Assembly (NCBI GenBank): GCA_016789165.1
Contig: JAEURL010000513.1
Span: 1-5,472 of the forward strand
DNA: 5,472 bases
Reading direction: 5' to 3'
From: Anaerolineales bacterium
Lineage (GTDB): Bacteria; Chloroflexota; Anaerolineae; Anaerolineales; UBA6663
The notes below the pieces were generated by a model. It made no database searches. It was not told the origin of the DNA and saw only the letters and a list, made by a program, of their open reading frames with translations. Below, piece after piece: positions 5,038-5,472 of the stretch. Both the position numbers and the translations under genes were made by a program. Each line of letters starts with the position of its first letter. Position 1 is the stretch's first letter.

Positions 5038-5472
5038 TTAGTGGGTGTGGCCGTCGTGAACGTGGCCGTGGCTTAACTCCTCGGCGGTGGCGTCCCGCAC
5101 GCCCACGACGGTGACGGCGAAGTTGAGCGGCACGCCGGCCAGCGGGTGGTTGCCGTCCACCGTCACCTTGTCCCGGCCCACCTCCACCACCGTGAAGACC
5201 ATCTCGCCGTCGTCGGTGCGGGCCCGGAAGCGCATGCCCACCTCGATCTCGCCGCCCTCAAAGGCCTCGCGCGGCACAGCCTGCACCAGACGCTCGTCGC
5301 GCACGCCGTAACCGTGCTCGGGTTCGACGCGCACCTGGAGCGCCGCGCCGGCGGCCTGGCCCTCCAGCGCGTTCTCCAGGCCCGGGATCAGATTGCCCAC
5401 GCCGTGCAGGTAGGCCAGCGGCGCCTGGCCGTTCGATGAGTCGATGACGGTGCCGGCGTCGTCGGTGAGGGT
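5038..5472 (-). CDS. slyD: SlyD-type FKBP peptidyl-prolyl isomerase/chaperone (partial, N-terminus off the right edge)
   Basis: The frame is open to the right edge, showing 144 residues before TAA at 5038-5040. A GTG at 5400 is an internal valine, because homology continues upstream (LTDDAGTVIDSSNG, then APLAYLHG). The protein catalyses prolyl cis-trans isomerisation and acts as a folding chaperone in the cytoplasm. Visible residues 1-45 contain the first FKBP half with YLHGVGNLIPGLENALEG (21-38). Next is the insert-in-flap chaperone domain, roughly 45-105, with EPEHGYGVRDERLVQAVPREAF (50-71). The FKBP fold resumes at VDGNHPLAGVPLNF (105-118). The C-terminus is short and histidine-rich (HGHVHDGHTH, 135-144), consistent with Ni/Zn binding as in SlyD but much shorter than the E. 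coli tail. Roughly 10-15 residues are missing at the start. A terminator follows. SlyD subfamily assignment is firm; nickel delivery is inference. Confidence 0.95.
   Translation of the reverse strand, partial: TLTDDAGTVIDSSNGQAPLAYLHGVGNLIPGLENALEGQAAGAALQVRVEPEHGYGVRDERLVQAVPREAFEGGEIEVGMRFRARTDDGEMVFTVVEVGRDKVTVDGNHPLAGVPLNFAVTVVGVRDATAEELSHGHVHDGHTH

Noticed and set aside
5038..5400. A 120-aa FKBP protein starting at the GTG at 5400
   Set aside because: SlyD homology continues without interruption upstream of that codon to the window edge, so the true start lies outside the window.
1..5472. A defence island, mobile element or CRISPR system
   Set aside because: The CPBP protein (sometimes called Abi) and the nuclease-like protein are the only weak hints. 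There is no toxin-antitoxin pair, methyltransferase, integrase, regularly spaced repeat array or clear compositional shift.

Overview
The window is GC-rich DNA (roughly two-thirds G+C) from a bacterial chromosome, tightly packed with short gaps. Gene content suggests a Chloroflexota-like organism (Anaerolineae/Caldilineae type). The pointers are a stand-alone RecD2 with no sign of RecB or RecC, a DUF2277 protein, a free-standing arabinokinase-type glycosyltransferase domain, and a small PD-(D/E)xK-like hypothetical protein I associate with that phylum. The assignment is inference from protein style only. No rRNA, tRNA, CRISPR array, transposase or phage gene was seen.

Layout, left to right. 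Positions 1-555 (minus) hold the N-terminal 185 residues of a GT-B glycosyltransferase-like protein that runs off the left edge. Its ATG overlaps the recD2 stop codon (ATGA), so the two are probably translationally coupled. Positions 552-2756 (minus) are a complete recD2 helicase of 734 aa with a GTG start and a -10-like hexamer only 6 nt upstream, which suggests a leaderless message. A 127-bp gap (2757-2883) carries an imperfect inverted repeat and short CGGATT repeats. Positions 2884-3594 (minus) encode a 236-aa hypothetical protein with a possible D...ExQ...K nuclease signature. It is divergent from a small DUF2277 gene (3660-3887, plus), and the 65-bp gap between them contains a palindromic ATTATAAT that reads as a consensus -10 box on both strands. 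Positions 3944-4825 (minus) encode a CPBP-family (CAAX protease/Rce1-like) membrane protein, convergent with the DUF2277 gene and with its own promoter and strong Shine-Dalgarno. Positions 4976-5003 are a rho-independent terminator for the last gene, slyD (5038 to the right edge, minus), a metal-binding SlyD-type FKBP prolyl isomerase lacking its first residues.

Functionally this is mostly a housekeeping neighbourhood: DNA repair (recD2, perhaps with the nuclease-like protein upstream), protein folding (slyD), a membrane protease-like protein and a glycosyltransferase. I do not see a coherent new system. The points most worth a second look are the symmetric divergent promoter, the nuclease-like hypothetical protein near recD2, the recD2/glycosyltransferase coupling, and the inverted repeat upstream of recD2.
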